A model generated the notes under the pieces. It saw nothing but the letters and a program-made list of their open reading frames with translations, did not search any database and had not been told where the DNA came from. A DNA stretch of 64,000 bases, from positions 890,501-954,500 of the forward strand of contig NZ_BMGI01000001.1 in assembly GCF_014640115.1 (NCBI RefSeq), written 5' to 3'. How positions within the stretch are numbered: position 1 is the stretch's first letter; each line of letters opens with the position of its first letter. Positions 62,877 through 64,000 of this stretch are shown here, in pieces. A program made the translations under genes and the position numbers. This DNA comes from Sinisalibacter lacisalsi. GTDB taxonomy: Bacteria; Pseudomonadota; Alphaproteobacteria; Rhodobacterales; Rhodobacteraceae.

Positions 62877-64000
62877 ATGGGCGCGCTGCACCGATGGTTG
62901 CTGGTGGCTGTCACCGCCATTGTTGCCGGGATGCCGGGGCACGGCGCGGCGCAGGACGCGCCCGGCTGGGGCGTGGTCAATGTCGGCGTGCTCGCCCATC
63001 GCGGCACCAGCGATTTCGAGGCGACCTGGGCGCCCTTGCGCGGCTATCTCGACGAGGCGGTGCCCGGCTGGCGCTTCCAGTTCACCCCGGTCACGCTGGT
63101 CTCTGCCCGTGGCCAGCTCGAAACCCGCAACCTCGACTTCCTGATAACCAACCCCGGCCACTACATCACGCTGGAGCGTGATTTTCCGATGAGCGTGCTG
63201 GCCACGCGGGTGCGTCGCACGCCTTCGGGCGAAGAGACCCGCGCCTTCGGCAGCGTGATCTTCACCGCCGCGGGGTCCGGTGTGCAGGCGCTGCGCGATA
63301 TCGAGGGCCGCTCGGTCATCGCGGTCGATGCCGCCGCTTTCGGGGGCTTCCAGGTGGCCTGGGACGAGTTCGCCAAACAGGGGATCGACCTGTTCCGCGA
63401 CCCCGCGAACCTGACCTTCGCGGGTTTCCCGCAGGACCGGATCGTCACCCAAGTGCTCGCGGGGCGCGCGGATGTGGGGATCGTGCGCAGCGGGCTGATC
63501 GAGGCGATGGCGCGCGAGGGACGGATCTCGCTGGCCGACGTGGTGGTGCTGAACGCCAATGCCGACTACGCGCATCCCGACCAGCTGAGCACCCGGCTCT
63601 ATCCCGAATGGCCCTTCCTCGCGCTTGCCGGCATTGATCCGAGCCTGCGCAATGCCGTGGCGAGGGCCCTGCTTGCGACCAGCGCGGCAGACGCGGCGCT
63701 CGCCGATGTCTGGGATGCGCCGGTCAGTTACCACGCGGTGCGAGACCTTCTGGCCGGCTACGATGCCGCCCGTGCCGGCACCCGCCCCGCCGAGCCCGGC
63801 CCGATCCGGTGGGCGGTCCTGGCCGCGCTGCTTCTCCCGGCCCTCGGGGCGGGGCTGTTCTGGGTGCGGCGGTTGCGGTCAGGCCGGCGCGCGCCCGAAG
63901 TGTCCGAGGTGGATCTGCAGCCGGAGCCGCCCGACTTTCCCGCCCTCACCCGTCGCGAGGCCGAGATCCTCGCACAGATCTGCAATGGCCACTCCACCAA
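62877..64000 (+). CDS. Transmembrane regulator: PhnD-like periplasmic sensor, membrane helix, LuxR helix-turn-helix (partial)
   Basis: The first 374 codons of a gene that runs off the right edge. A signal-like helix (about 5-25) precedes a PhnD-like ligand domain (about 30-295: NVGVLAHRGTSDFEATWAPL, FLITNPGHYITLERDFPMS, IVTQVLAGRADVGIVRSGLI), the type found as a sensor in TtrS kinases. One membrane helix (about 312-331, WAVLAALLLPALGAGLFWV) leads to a basic linker and the start of a LuxR-type domain at 357 (LTRREAEILAQICNGHSTK). No kinase lies between. AAGGG precedes the ATG. The ligand and targets are unknown. Confidence 0.8.
   Translation, partial: MGALHRWLLVAVTAIVAGMPGHGAAQDAPGWGVVNVGVLAHRGTSDFEATWAPLRGYLDEAVPGWRFQFTPVTLVSARGQLETRNLDFLITNPGHYITLERDFPMSVLATRVRRTPSGEETRAFGSVIFTAAGSGVQALRDIEGRSVIAVDAAAFGGFQVAWDEFAKQGIDLFRDPANLTFAGFPQDRIVTQVLAGRADVGIVRSGLIEAMAREGRISLADVVVLNANADYAHPDQLSTRLYPEWPFLALAGIDPSLRNAVARALLATSAADAALADVWDAPVSYHAVRDLLAGYDAARAGTRPAEPGPIRWAVLAALLLPALGAGLFWVRRLRSGRRAPEVSEVDLQPEPPDFPALTRREAEILAQICNGHST

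Overview
The window is about 64 kb of high-GC DNA with dense, short-spaced genes and many ATGA or TGATG stop/start overlaps. The gene families point to an alphaproteobacterium of the Rhodobacteraceae (Roseobacter-type): choXWV beside betIBA, a TRAP transporter beside an aromatic-acid cluster, a RamB-type regulator, a SelD fused to an NADH-dehydrogenase-like domain, and a recurring intergenic element of about 50-70 bp. This placement is inference from gene content, because no rRNA gene is present. I see no tRNA, rRNA, CRISPR array, insertion sequence or prophage.

Layout. 1-12.7 kb is mostly housekeeping and transport: a truncated quinone oxidoreductase, an XRE regulator, hisN, guaD, mgtE-fau, a YmdB-type phosphodiesterase, two SLC13/DASS permeases around an unknown gene, yebC and an EamA exporter. 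12.9-20.4 kb is a choline-to-glycine-betaine island. An ABC choline importer (choX, an unknown DUF6946-like gene, choW, choV) is divergent from betI-betB-betA across a perfect 20-bp palindrome, the likely BetI operator. 20.5-30 kb holds a YdcH-like protein, a CoxG-like protein, a RamB/ScfR-type regulator with two TTTGCAAA boxes, ychF, trpA, a MaoC hydratase with a ZIP transporter, lldD with a sulfotransferase, an MFS carrier and rplY with a textbook terminator. 30-37.3 kb carries the SelD fusion and a GbsR/MarR-type regulator with an RND efflux pump, again with a perfect operator-like palindrome.

37.4-48.7 kb is the most unusual part. A cysteine-rich secreted protein is followed by a probable exopolysaccharide locus. 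The locus holds an intact GT2 polymerase fused behind GH18-like and NodB-like domains that have lost catalytic residues, a Tat-exported DUF3131 protein, a separate intact polysaccharide deacetylase, and an OpgB-like phosphoglycerol transferase fused to a GDPD-like domain with a His-to-Gln change. Together they could make, trim and decorate (with phosphoglycerol) a secreted amino-sugar polymer that I cannot match to a named system.

48.7-59.1 kb is a TRAP importer followed by a crotonase, MarR regulator, feruloyl-CoA synthase, thiolase, CouO-like amidohydrolase and acyl-CoA dehydrogenase, best read as uptake and side-chain degradation of hydroxycinnamates. 59.2-64 kb holds a CDF metal exporter, a capsule-type glycosyltransferase overlapping an SH3-domain protein, a D-2-hydroxyacid dehydrogenase, and a truncated gene joining a PhnD-like periplasmic sensor, one membrane helix and a LuxR helix-turn-helix: a probable transmembrane one-component regulator.
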